Below, one piece after another: positions 53,247 to 61,031 of a stretch of 64,000 bases of DNA (position 1 is its first letter; each line of letters starts with the position of its first letter). The stretch is taken from contig CALUSI010000012.1 of NCBI GenBank assembly GCA_944323395.1, positions 1 to 64,000 on the forward strand, written 5' to 3'. Both the position numbers and the translations under genes were made by a program. The DNA is from Candidatus Gastranaerophilales bacterium. GTDB lineage: Bacteria > Cyanobacteriota > Vampirovibrionia > Gastranaerophilales > Gastranaerophilaceae. The notes under the pieces were generated by a model, which searched no databases, had not been told where the DNA came from, and saw only the letters and a list, made by a program, of their open reading frames with translations.

Positions 53247-53329
53247 TGGGCAGAGGTGGATTCGAACCACCGTACACTCTCGTGAACAGATTTACAGTCT
53301 GTCGCCTTTAGCCACTCGGCCATCTACCC
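53247..53329 (-). tRNA. tRNA-Tyr (GTA)
   Basis: On the minus strand the 83-base gene with a long variable arm has acceptor GGGTAGA/TCTGCCC, discriminator A, anticodon loop CTGTAAA (anticodon GTA), and T-arm GGTGGTTCGAATCCACC. A long class II variable arm is normal for tRNA-Tyr. Confidence 0.93.
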
Positions 53330-53360
53330 ATATGTTATCTATAATGTACAATCTAGAAAA

Positions 53361-53432
53361 AGCCGGTGATAGGAATCGAACCTACAACCTACGGTTTACA
53401 AAACCGTTGCTCTACCGTTGAGCTACACCGGC
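53361..53432 (-). tRNA. tRNA-Thr (TGT)
   Basis: On the minus strand the 72-base gene has acceptor GCCGGTG/CACCGGC, discriminator U, anticodon stem ACGGT/ACCGT around TTTGTAA (anticodon TGT), and T-arm TAGGTTCGATTCCTA. It is the first gene of the tRNA-tuf operon, 21 bases from a predicted promoter. Confidence 0.93.
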
Positions 53433-53452
53433 ATAATTTCTATGCTTCTTGT

Positions 53453-53481
53453 ATAATATAAGGGACATAACTCATTGTCAA
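53453..53481 (-). promoter_or_regulatory. Strong promoter of the tRNA-tuf operon
   Basis: On the minus strand a consensus TTGACA (53476-53481) and TATTAT (53453-53458) are separated by exactly 17 bases and end 21 bases ahead of tRNA-Thr(TGT). It is the best -35/-10 pair I found in the window, as expected for a translation operon. Confidence 0.8.
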
Positions 53482-53615
53482 GAACTTTTTTATAATTTTT
53501 ATTTTGCATCTTATTTAATTGTATTTTTGCAAATATATAAATGAACTATTTACCAATTTAATATTAAGGTTTATCATTAGTTAATAAAGCAATAATAAAT
53601 AGGAGGAATATTATA

Positions 53616-53939
53616 ATGACAAATGTATTAGAAATTACTGATGAAACATTTGAAACAGAAGTTTTAAAAGAGGAAAAATTAACTCTTGTAGATTTCTGGG
53701 CGACTTGGTGCGGACCTTGTAGAAAACTTTCTCCGATAATTGACGAGTTAGCAAATGAATTTGAAGGCAAAGTTAAATTTGTAAAAATAAAAGCTGATGA
53801 AAATCTTGAAACTGCTCAAAAATACTCAATAAGCGGTGTTCCTTGTCTTCTAATTTTCAAAAATGGTGAACCTGTTGAAAGAATAGTGAACCTTGTTCCA
53901 AAATCAATAATAATAAATAATCTAAACAAACATTTATAG
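53616..53939 (+). CDS. trxA: Thioredoxin
   Basis: 107 aa. ATWCGPCRKLSPI gives active-site C32 and C35. The cis-Pro loop reads SGVPCLLIFKNGE, with Cys instead of the usual Thr after Pro, which adds a third Cys near the active site. AGGAGG lies 10 bases before the ATG. It reduces disulfides in the cytoplasm. It is followed by a DUF805-type membrane gene after 12 bases. Confidence 0.93.
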   Translation: MTNVLEITDETFETEVLKEEKLTLVDFWATWCGPCRKLSPIIDELANEFEGKVKFVKIKADENLETAQKYSISGVPCLLIFKNGEPVERIVNLVPKSIIINNLNKHL

Positions 53940-53951
53940 GTAAAAATAAAT

Positions 53952-54413
53952 ATGTCTAATGAACAGTTTAATAACGATTTTTTCAGTTATCAAGGTAAAA
54001 TTAGCAGAAAAGATTATGTCATTAATATGTTAATAGTAGTTTCACTATTAATTGGGATTTCTTTTGTAAGATTTGATAGTTTTGCGCCTTATATAAGACC
54101 AGAATTTTTATATAAAATTCTGCTGTTTATGGTTAATTTATTCCAATTTGTAATGCTAATGTCTGCAATTTCTCTTGTTTATAGAAGAATTGCTGATTTT
54201 TCAGATACAAAATCCATTAAATATAATAATTGTATGAAAAATCTCTTTTTATTTTTATTTGTTTTTCCAATATTATATCTATTTTGTATAAGATATTTTG
54301 TAGATATAATCCCAATAATCAGAAATATTATAGATTTAATTGTTATCTTTATAATTGTACCTATAGGAATTGTTTCATCAATTATACTTGCATTTATAAA
54401 AGGAAGCCAATAA
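53952..54413 (+). CDS. DUF805-like membrane protein
   Basis: 153 aa with four membrane spans. NNDFFSYQGKISRKDYVINM matches the start of DUF805 proteins (F/Y-x-G-R-x-x-R-x-x-Y/F/W pattern), and SLVYRRIADFSDTKS is the second signature. Inner membrane; function unknown in the family. A second relative follows at 54464, so this is a tandem pair. Confidence 0.75.
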   Translation: MSNEQFNNDFFSYQGKISRKDYVINMLIVVSLLIGISFVRFDSFAPYIRPEFLYKILLFMVNLFQFVMLMSAISLVYRRIADFSDTKSIKYNNCMKNLFLFLFVFPILYLFCIRYFVDIIPIIRNIIDLIVIFIIVPIGIVSSIILAFIKGSQ

Positions 54414-54463
54414 TTAAATTGATATTTAATATATAATAATTTATAATCAAAAAAGAGGATATT

Positions 54464-54952
54464 ATGAGCGACGATAGATTATTTGCATCTAATAATGCAA
54501 TAGGAAGGAAATGGTATTGTATTAATATAATTATACTTACCCTAATTGCTTTTGTAACACAATATATATTTACTGAGCATATCATTCCAAATGTAATTAC
54601 AGATGTTTACGTCCTTATATCAAAAGGAATGTTATATTTTCTATATTTGATTTTTTTAATAACATTTTTTGCTTTAATAGAGAGAAGACTATTTGACATT
54701 TGCGGAACAAGAGATACACGCGGTTATAAAAATACATCTTCTATACTTAAATTTGCCGTTTTTTGGCAAATTTTCTTACTATATTGCCAATGGCAAAAAC
54801 CACAAATTCCTATTTCATATTCAACAATAGAGTTTATAGCAATGGTAATGGATTTAATATTTTTAGCTATTGTGTTTTCCTTATGTTTTATAAAAGGGAA
54901 AATTTCTTGCCTAACATATGATGAATACAGAAAAAAAATAAAATACGAATAG
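54464..54952 (+). CDS. Second DUF805-like membrane protein
   Basis: 162 aa, four spans. It begins SDDRLFASNNAIGRKWYCIN, keeping the G-R-x-x-Y core, and has FALIERRLFDICGTRDTRGY, which parallels the RRxxDxxxT segment of the previous gene. The two share little outside these motifs, so the duplication is old. AAGAGG lies upstream of the ATG. Function unknown. Confidence 0.7.
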   Translation: MSDDRLFASNNAIGRKWYCINIIILTLIAFVTQYIFTEHIIPNVITDVYVLISKGMLYFLYLIFLITFFALIERRLFDICGTRDTRGYKNTSSILKFAVFWQIFLLYCQWQKPQIPISYSTIEFIAMVMDLIFLAIVFSLCFIKGKISCLTYDEYRKKIKYE

Positions 54953-54956
54953 TAAT

Positions 54957-55874
54957 ATGAATAAAATTAATAACGTAATCATATGCGGTTTAGGAGGTTT
55001 GGGATGTATATGTGGTACTGCAATAAAAGATAGCAATATCGCAAACTTAAAAATACTACTGGATGAAGACAGATATAGAAAATATAATAACCAACCAACA
55101 TTCTTCAATAAAAAGAAATATTATTTTGATTATATACTACCTGATGAAACAAACTTCAATGCAGATTTAGTAATAATAGCTACAAAAAATGACGGTTTAG
55201 ATTTTGCAATAACAAGTATAAAAAATTTCGTAAATGATAATACGATTATTATTTCTTTATTAAACGGAATAAGTAGTGAAAAAGAAATAGCAAAAATATA
55301 TAACCCTCAGAATATAATTACATCTTTCTATATTGGGCATTCAAGCATACGAAACAATCGAAATATATTCCAAGATGGAATTTATGAATTTGTTATAGGA
55401 ACAGAAAATAAAAAACAGAATAAAGATTTATACAAACTCAGCAATTTCTTTAGTAATTCAGGAATAAAACACAGAATATCAAACTCTATCAAAGAAGAAT
55501 ACTGGAAAAAATTCATGATTAATGTAGGTGTAAATCAATTATGTGCATCAACTGGATTAACCCTAAAAGAGATAAAGAAAGATACTTTTCTGACAAAAAG
55601 ACTAAAAGATATAATACAAGAAGTAAAATTAATAGCGCAGAAAGAAGGAATAAAAAACTATAACAAGATATATAAAGAAGCATTAAATTTTCTATTAGAA
55701 GAAATTGAAGATGCAACTCCATCAATGCTCCAAGATATACAAGCAGGAAGAAAAACCGAAGTTGAAATATTTGCAGGAGAAATAATAAAATTAGGGCAAA
55801 AACATAATATAGAAACACCATTAAACAAAGAAATTTACAATAAAATAAAAGAACTTGAGCAAATGCATAACTAA
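54957..55874 (+). CDS. Ketopantoate reductase family protein (PanE/ApbA)
   Basis: 305 aa. NAD(P)-binding GLGGLGCICG begins near residue 9. ADLVIIATKND, IISLLNGISSEKEI and the C-terminal helical domain (YWKKFMINVGVNQLCASTGL with the catalytic-type Lys, then SMLQDIQAGRKTEVEIFAGE) follow the PanE/ApbA pattern. The canonical enzyme makes pantoate for coenzyme A, but many family members have other substrates. It follows the DUF805-like gene after 4 bases. Confidence 0.82.
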   Translation: MNKINNVIICGLGGLGCICGTAIKDSNIANLKILLDEDRYRKYNNQPTFFNKKKYYFDYILPDETNFNADLVIIATKNDGLDFAITSIKNFVNDNTIIISLLNGISSEKEIAKIYNPQNIITSFYIGHSSIRNNRNIFQDGIYEFVIGTENKKQNKDLYKLSNFFSNSGIKHRISNSIKEEYWKKFMINVGVNQLCASTGLTLKEIKKDTFLTKRLKDIIQEVKLIAQKEGIKNYNKIYKEALNFLLEEIEDATPSMLQDIQAGRKTEVEIFAGEIIKLGQKHNIETPLNKEIYNKIKELEQMHN

Positions 55875-55885
55875 TACAAAATATA

Positions 55886-55894
55886 TGTTATAAT
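55886..55894 (+). promoter_or_regulatory. Extended -10 promoter of the citrate/2-oxoglutarate cluster
   Basis: TGTTATAAT with the -10 hexamer at 55889-55894, 31 bases ahead of the start codon at 55925, with GAGGAAAA in between as ribosome site. Confidence 0.5.
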
Positions 55895-55924
55895 AATTTT
55901 CAAGATTTATATGAGGAAAATAGA

Positions 55925-57235
55925 ATGCCGAAAAAGTATATTTATTTTATCGATGTAACAAACAGAGACGGTGTACAAACTTCAAGATTAGGATTAGCAA
56001 AATTACAGAAAACAATCATCAACCTTATGTTGGATGACTTAGGTATAACACAATCAGAATTTGGGTTTCCGACAACAAAGCACGAGATAAATTATTTAAA
56101 CGGGAACTTAGAACTTGTAGATAGAGGAGTTATAACAAAAACCAAATTATCAGGCTGGATGAGAGGAATAGAAGAGGATGTTTTACTTTCATTTCAGAAT
56201 GTACCAAGGTTAAAGAATATAAACCTCTCAGTATCAACCTCTGATCAAATGATAAAAGGTAAATATGGTGGTAAAAAGACGCGTGAAGATATAATAAAAT
56301 CAACAGTAAAAGCATTAGATACTGCCGTTGCTTGCGGGGCACAAATAATTGGTGTAAATGCAGAAGATGCTTCAAGAACAGACATCAACTATTTAATAGA
56401 ATTTGCATTAGAATCAAAGAAACACGGTGCACAAAGATTTAGATACTGTGATACATTGGGATATGATGATCCAATAAGTGCATATGAAAGAATTTCAAAA
56501 ATCGCCCAAGAAACAAAAATGGATATAGAATTGCACTTCCACAACGATTTAGGAATGGCTGCAGGAAATTCAGTAATAGGTGCAAAAGCAGCAATAGATG
56601 CAGGAGTCAATGCTTATATAAATACAGCTATAAACGGAATGGGAGAAAGAGCTGGTAACGCAGATTTAATATCTTGTCTACTTGGAGTTTTAAAATCAAG
56701 TGGTATGCATGGAAAGTATGAAATTGATCCAAACATAGATTTATCAAAAACTTGGAAACTTGCGAAATATACTTCATACGCATTTAATGTTCCGATACCT
56801 ATAAATCAACCTGCTACTGGTGACAATGCTTTTGCGCATGAGTCAGGAATTCACGCTGATGGTGCATTAAAAGACAGGCTAAATTATGAATTATATGACT
56901 TTGAAGAACTGGGAAGAGGCGAACCTGAAATAGTAGAAACAGGTAGAATGATAACAACCGGTGAATATGGTGGTATAAAAGGTTTTAGAAATGTATACGA
57001 AAAAATGGAAATAGAATTCCAAGATGAAGATGAAGCAAGAAATATTCTTGAACTAGCAAGATATGCCAATGTACATACTCAAAAACCATTAACGCAAAGT
57101 GAATTAAAATTCATATATTATTATCCTGATATAGCAGCAAAAATTATGACAGTTACGCCATATTATATGCCAACAGGAAATCTAAAGAAAAGAGTTGACA
57201 ACAACTTTATAACACAACCGCACCTATTTGTATAA
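55925..57235 (+). CDS. Homocitrate/isopropylmalate synthase family enzyme, probably Re-citrate synthase
   Basis: 436 aa DRE-TIM barrel. The substrate loop is DVTNRDGVQTSRLGLAKLQ (R14, D15), not the RDGEQ of LeuA. ELHFHNDLGMAAGN holds the metal-binding His pair, and AYINTAINGMGERAGNADLI and AFAHESGIHADGALKD are family motifs. It condenses acetyl-CoA with a 2-oxo acid. Downstream genes are an aconitase-type dehydratase and an isocitrate-type dehydrogenase, so oxaloacetate to citrate is the likely step (Re-citrate synthases belong to this family). Homocitrate synthase is the alternative. No feedback domain is seen. Confidence 0.7.
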   Translation: MPKKYIYFIDVTNRDGVQTSRLGLAKLQKTIINLMLDDLGITQSEFGFPTTKHEINYLNGNLELVDRGVITKTKLSGWMRGIEEDVLLSFQNVPRLKNINLSVSTSDQMIKGKYGGKKTREDIIKSTVKALDTAVACGAQIIGVNAEDASRTDINYLIEFALESKKHGAQRFRYCDTLGYDDPISAYERISKIAQETKMDIELHFHNDLGMAAGNSVIGAKAAIDAGVNAYINTAINGMGERAGNADLISCLLGVLKSSGMHGKYEIDPNIDLSKTWKLAKYTSYAFNVPIPINQPATGDNAFAHESGIHADGALKDRLNYELYDFEELGRGEPEIVETGRMITTGEYGGIKGFRNVYEKMEIEFQDEDEARNILELARYANVHTQKPLTQSELKFIYYYPDIAAKIMTVTPYYMPTGNLKKRVDNNFITQPHLFV

Positions 57236-57246
57236 AGGAAAAAGAT

Positions 57247-58500
57247 ATGGGACAAACAATTGCTGAAAAAATACTTTCTGCACACGCAGGCAAAACAGTA
57301 AAGCCAGGTGAACTTGTCATTGCAAATATAGATGTAGTGATGGTTCAGGATGGGACAGGTCCGTTAGCTGTAAATGAATTTAAAAAACTAGGGAAAACAA
57401 AACTAAATAACCCACAAAGAACTATTTTGTTTATAGACCATGCAGCACCAAGTCCAAGAAAAGAATTATCTAATTCACATAAAGTCTTAAGAGATTTTGC
57501 AAAAGATTATGGCGCAATTCTATCAGAAGTAGGTGAAGGAGTATGTCACCAAAGGCTTATAGAAAGTTATGTTAATCCCGGTGAAACATTATTAGGTGCA
57601 GACTCACATACATGTACATCTGGTGCATTAGGTGCTTTTGCGACAGGCGCAGGTTCTACAGACATTGCAGTAGTAATGGGATTAGGAAGAACTTGGTTAA
57701 AAGTTCCATCAACATTTAAAATTGTTGTAGAAGGAAGTTTTCCTAAAGGCGTATATGCAAAAGATTTAATTTTACATTTAATAGGACTGATAGGCGCAGA
57801 TGGTGCAACATATAAAGCATTGGAATTCACAGGTCCAGGTGTAAAAAATATGACAATGGCTGATAGATTTACAATATCAAATATGGCAGTTGAAGCCGGA
57901 GCAAAGGTCGGATTATTTGAAACTGATGAAAAAACATATGAATACTTAAAAGAACAAGGCAGAGCAGATAAATATAAAGAAATAAAAGCTGATGAAGATG
58001 CCGTTTATGAAAAAGTAATAAATATTAATTTGAATGATTTAAAACCAACTATTTCTTGCCCACATACAGTTGATAATACGAAAACCATAGATGAAATGGA
58101 AAAAGTAAAAGTTGACCAAGTATATATAGGAACATGTACAAACGGAAGAATAGAAGATCTTCGAATTGCGGCAAAAATATTAAAAGGTCAAAAGGTAAAT
58201 AAAGATGTAAGATTATTAGTAGCACCGGCATCAAGAAAAGTCTTTATGCAAGCATTAGAGGAAGGATTGATTTCTACGTTTGTAGAATCAGGTGCTGCTA
58301 TAGTAACGTCAGGTTGCGGAGCTTGCGTTGGTGTTCACGCTGGAATTTTAGGTGATAGTGAAGTTTGTTTAGCAACTCAAAATAGGAACTTTAGAGGAAG
58401 AATGGGAAATACTGAAGGATTTATCTATCTATCATCTCCAGCAACAGCAGCATACAGTGCAATTAAAGGATATATAGCCGATGTAAGGGAGGTTTTATAA
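57247..58500 (+). CDS. Aconitase/isopropylmalate dehydratase large subunit (LeuC/HacA type)
   Basis: 417 aa. GADSHTCTSGALGAFATGAG is the family signature. The [4Fe-4S] ligands are C297 (YIGTCTNGR) and C357 and C360 (SGCGACVG). It is the catalytic half of a split dehydratase and pairs with the overlapping small-subunit gene. Substrate among citrate, homocitrate and isopropylmalate cannot be fixed by this subunit alone; neighbours favour citrate to isocitrate. It starts 11 bases after the synthase gene and its stop overlaps the small-subunit ATG. Confidence 0.87.
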   Translation: MGQTIAEKILSAHAGKTVKPGELVIANIDVVMVQDGTGPLAVNEFKKLGKTKLNNPQRTILFIDHAAPSPRKELSNSHKVLRDFAKDYGAILSEVGEGVCHQRLIESYVNPGETLLGADSHTCTSGALGAFATGAGSTDIAVVMGLGRTWLKVPSTFKIVVEGSFPKGVYAKDLILHLIGLIGADGATYKALEFTGPGVKNMTMADRFTISNMAVEAGAKVGLFETDEKTYEYLKEQGRADKYKEIKADEDAVYEKVININLNDLKPTISCPHTVDNTKTIDEMEKVKVDQVYIGTCTNGRIEDLRIAAKILKGQKVNKDVRLLVAPASRKVFMQALEEGLISTFVESGAAIVTSGCGACVGVHAGILGDSEVCLATQNRNFRGRMGNTEGFIYLSSPATAAYSAIKGYIADVREVL

Positions 58501-59000
58501 TGGAATTAAAAGGAAAAGCATTCAAATTTGGAGATAACATATCAACAGACCACATCGCTCCAGGTAGATTATTCCATTTACGTTCAAATCTTCAAGAATT
58601 AGCAAAACATGTTTTAGAAGACGCTGATCCTGAATTTGCATCAAAAATGAATAAAGGCGACTTTGTAGTAGCTGGAAATAATTTTGGGCTTGGTTCATCA
58701 AGAGAACATGCTCCACAAATAATAAAAATTGCAGGCGTTGGTGCTGTTTTAGCGAAAAGTTTTGCAAGAATTTTTTATCGTAATGCAATAAATATTGGTT
58801 TATTGCTAATCGAATGCGATACCGATAAGATTGATGCAGGTGATGAACTTGAGATAGATGTAAAACAAGGATTTGTTTTTAATAGAACCCAAAATATAAA
58901 ATTACCTTTCGCACCATTACCAGATGTAATGATTAAACTTCTTAATGAAGGTGGACTAATTGAACATTTAAAGATACACGGCGATTTTGATTTAGTTTAG
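58500..59000 (+). CDS. Aconitase/isopropylmalate dehydratase small subunit (LeuD type)
   Basis: 166 aa. FKFGDNISTDHIAPGRLF starts the swivel domain, and GNNFGLGSSREHAPQIIKIA contains the Ser-Ser-Arg substrate loop. It also has AKSFARIFYRNAINIGLLLI. It is the small partner of the preceding large subunit; its ATG shares one base with the large-subunit stop (TAATG), so the two are coupled. Confidence 0.9.
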   Translation: MELKGKAFKFGDNISTDHIAPGRLFHLRSNLQELAKHVLEDADPEFASKMNKGDFVVAGNNFGLGSSREHAPQIIKIAGVGAVLAKSFARIFYRNAINIGLLLIECDTDKIDAGDELEIDVKQGFVFNRTQNIKLPFAPLPDVMIKLLNEGGLIEHLKIHGDFDLV

Positions 59001-59010
59001 GAGAAAACAA

Positions 59011-60006
59011 ATGCAAACAGTAACATTAATTCCTGGAGACGGAATAGGACCAGAGATAACCGATGCCGTTACTCAAATATTAAAAGAAGCAGGAGCCGAA
59101 ATAGAATGGGATATACAGACTGCAGGTGCTGATGTAGCAAAAACAGAAGGTTCGCCACTTCCAAATAGGGTAATAGACTCAATCAAAAAAAACAAAGTAG
59201 CACTAAAAGCACCTGTTACAACTCCTATTGGTAAAGGTTTTAGAAGTGTTAATGTAGCATTAAGAAAATCCCTTGATTTATATGCAAACTTACGTCCTTG
59301 TAAAAATATAGAAGGAATAACAACTCGTTTTGAAAATGTAGATTTGGTGATAGTAAGAGAAAATACAGAAGATTTATACGCAGGTATTGAAAGACAAATT
59401 GATGAGAATACTGCTGAGTCAATAAAAATAATTACAAGAAATGCCTCAACAAGAATTGTTGAATTTGCATTTGAATATGCAATAAAAAATAACAGAAAAC
59501 TTGTATCGGCAGTTTCAAAAGCCAATATATGCAAATTATCTGACGGATTATTCTTAGAATGCGCAAGAGAAGTTGCAAAAAAATATCCGCAAATAGAATA
59601 TAAAGAAATTTTAGTAGATAATCTTTGTATGCAATTAGTTCAAAAACCGGAACAATTTGATGTTCTTGTTCTCCCGAATTTATATGGAGATATAGTATCA
59701 GATTTATGTGCAGGACTAGTCGGCGGTTTAGGTATTGCTCAAGGAGCAAATATAGGTAAAGATGTTGCTGTATTTGAACCTGTACACGGAAGCGCGCCTG
59801 ATATAAAAGGACAAAACAAAGCAAATCCAACTGCACTTTTATTATCTGCTATTGAAATGCTTAAATATATAAATCAAAATGATGTTGCATATAAAATAGA
59901 GAAAGCTCTTTTTGAAACATTAAAAGACAGAAAAGTTTTAACATTTGATTTAGGTGGAATTGCGACAACAAAAGATTATACAAATGAGATAATAAAAAAA
60001 ATATAA
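59011..60006 (+). CDS. NAD-dependent isocitrate dehydrogenase
   Basis: 331 aa, normal for short IDH/IPMDH family enzymes. The substrate-contact loop is [16 protein letters not shown] with S79, N81 and R85, the isocitrate pattern; HICDH and LeuB have different loops here. [27 protein letters not shown] and [13 protein letters not shown] provide the Arg, Lys and Asp of the metal and substrate site. It converts isocitrate to 2-oxoglutarate with NAD. It ends the four-gene cluster, 11 bases after the small dehydratase subunit. Confidence 0.85.
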   Translation: MQTVTLIPGDGIGPEITDAVTQILKEAGAEIEWDIQTAGADVAKTEGSPLPNRVIDSIKKNKVALKAPVTTPIGKGFRSVNVALRKSLDLYANLRPCKNIEGITTRFENVDLVIVRENTEDLYAGIERQIDENTAESIKIITRNASTRIVEFAFEYAIKNNRKLVSAVSKANICKLSDGLFLECAREVAKKYPQIEYKEILVDNLCMQLVQKPEQFDVLVLPNLYGDIVSDLCAGLVGGLGIAQGANIGKDVAVFEPVHGSAPDIKGQNKANPTALLLSAIEMLKYINQNDVAYKIEKALFETLKDRKVLTFDLGGIATTKDYTNEIIKKI

Positions 60007-60197
60007 ATTTATATGCAAAAAGATAAAACGTCAAGATAAAGTTTTAATTGATAATGATGTATTTTTTGATGTTTTTTAATCTTTATAAAATTTTTCTAAA
60101 TAAAATTCTTTGTCATATAGAAGACTTCTGTTTAATTAACATTGATACATATCTAATATTTATTGGACATAAACCATTAATAACAAAGAAAATATCT

Positions 60198-60226
60198 TTG
60201 CTAAATATTTATTTTTTTGATACAAC
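60198..60226 (+). promoter_or_regulatory. Promoter of tRNA-Ala
   Basis: TTGCTA (60198-60203), 17-base spacer, TACAAC (60221-60226), preceded by TGA, so an extended -10 is also possible. It ends 10 bases before the tRNA 5' end. Confidence 0.6.
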
Positions 60227-60235
60227 TAGAAAAAA

Positions 60236-60308
60236 GGGGCGTTAGCGCAGATGGTAGCGCATAACACTGGCAGTGTTAGGGTCAGGGGTTCGAGTCCCCT
60301 ACGCTCCA
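60236..60308 (+). tRNA. tRNA-Ala (GGC)
   Basis: 73-base gene: acceptor GGGGCGT/ACGCTCC with discriminator A, D-arm GCGCAGATGGTAGCGC, anticodon stem TAACA/TGTTA around CTGGCAG (anticodon GGC), T-arm AGGGGTTCGAGTCCCCT. Its 3' end faces the accessory segment with the IetAS-type genes. Confidence 0.93.
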
Positions 60309-60320
60309 AATTTAAAAGTA

Positions 60321-60346
60321 AGAGACCGACTAAGGTCTCTTTTTTT
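60321..60346 (+). terminator. Intrinsic terminator of tRNA-Ala
   Basis: AGAGACC-GACTAA-GGTCTCT followed by a T-run. It is part of the 43-44 base block that is also found after tRNA-Ile. Confidence 0.85.
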
Positions 60347-60406
60347 ATGCCAATAATAGGTTTCTGGGACATTGAGACGAGGAAAATTGAATAAAAAATC
60401 AAACAG

Positions 60407-60430
60407 ACAGCACGATTGAGGCTGTTTTTT
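60407..60430 (+). terminator. Weaker second terminator after tRNA-Ala
   Basis: ACAGC-ACGATTGAG-GCTGT followed by TTTTT. A short 5-bp stem, so only moderate support. Confidence 0.4.
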
Positions 60431-60504
60431 AGTATTGAGATGCATGGGACATTTTTTGCACTCAAGTACTCATTTCTTGCACTCTTTTGCACTAAATTTC
60501 TGTC

Positions 60505-60525
60505 ACCCTGAATTTATTTCAGGGT
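60505..60525. repeat. Palindromic ACCCTGAA hairpin
   Basis: ACCCTGAA-TTTAT-TTCAGGGT, an 8-bp perfect stem. The sequence CACCCTGAA...TTCAGGGTC has the form of short palindromic repeats found in many bacterial genomes. It lies in a gene-free part of the accessory segment (60310-60696 has no gene I can support). Confidence 0.5.
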
Positions 60526-60569
60526 CTATCCTACTCACAAAGCCTGTTTTAGCCCAGTGCAAGAGCGGC

Positions 60570-60616
60570 TTGTCGGCAGAGGACTAAAGCGAAGCGTGCC
60601 CGTTTAACGCCGACAA
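60570..60616. repeat. GC-rich inverted repeat
   Basis: TTGTCGGC (60570-60577) and GCCGACAA (60609-60616) flank a 31-base interior with GCGAAGCGTGCCCG. The region is far more GC-rich than anything around it, suggesting foreign DNA, a mobile-element remnant or a structured RNA. Confidence 0.45.
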
Positions 60617-60696
60617 ACAAGAGAAGTGCAAAAAAGTGCAATTTTATTTTCACTTGCAATTTAAGATACCCCAAATTATCAATGAGATTAGGATAT

Positions 60697-60858
60697 TTAC
60701 GCAATTTCTAATTCATAACCTAATTCATGGAATATTTTTACAATGGTTGAAAATTTAGATTCTTTTTCATTTTTAAATAAACTGTATAGATGAGTTCTGG
60801 ACATTCCAATTTTCTTTGCAAAGCCTGAAATTGAATTTCTTGAGTAAAAGTGTAGCAT
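60697..60858 (-). pseudogene. Truncated HTH protein, antitoxin-like
   Basis: The last 45 codons encode a HTH of the addiction-module antidote type: SISGFAKKIGMSRTHLYSLF, then KEKFSTIVKIFHELGYELEI-like end. Relatives have about 50 more residues N-terminal. Here the frame continues upstream as an unlikely hydrophobic sequence, and neither the ATG at 60858 nor earlier codons have a ribosome site. It is therefore probably a decayed remnant, or a small HTH regulator diverging from the ietA-like gene. Confidence 0.5.
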
Positions 60859-60958
60859 AAAACTTAATAACACAAAAGACGCAAAGGAGATATAAGAATA
60901 AGTACAAAACAAAATGTATTATTTAATATTACAAAATAATCAATATTTCTTACATTTT

Positions 60959-60974
60959 TGTAATTTATATTACA
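60959..60974. promoter_or_regulatory. Inverted repeat, possible operator of the ietAS-like operon
   Basis: TGTAAT-TTAT-ATTACA, perfect 6-base arms, ending 5 bases before the predicted -35 of the following operon. More TTACAT/ATTACA words occur nearby (60951, 61010). A site for a dimeric HTH regulator is plausible. Confidence 0.4.
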
Positions 60975-60979
60975 TATTA

Positions 60980-61008
60980 TTGATTTTTTATTGCATTTAT
61001 GGTAAAAT
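60980..61008 (+). promoter_or_regulatory. Promoter of the ietAS-like operon
   Basis: TTGATT (60980-60985), 17-base spacer, TAAAAT (61003-61008) preceded by TGG. It ends 24 bases before the chosen ATG at 61032, which has AGGAGAT as ribosome site. Confidence 0.65.
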
Positions 61009-61031
61009 ATATTACATATAGGAGATACTAC

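Noticed and set aside
53067-53285. 72-codon plus-strand open frame across the tRNA cluster
   Set aside because: It is the antisense reading of tRNA genes (GLEPMTFPLP-type sequence), a known annotation artefact.
59073-59836. Two long minus-strand open frames inside the dehydrogenase gene
   Set aside because: Both are Leu/Ile-rich shadows of the isocitrate dehydrogenase reading frame.
60226-60492. 88-codon minus-strand open frame over tRNA-Ala
   Set aside because: Its C-terminal part (RGLEPLTLTLPVLCATIC) is the antisense of tRNA-Ala, a common false gene.
60999-61031. Longer start of the AAA ATPase (codon at 60999)
   Set aside because: It lies within the -10 region of the promoter and has no ribosome site; the ATG at 61032 has AGGAGAT.
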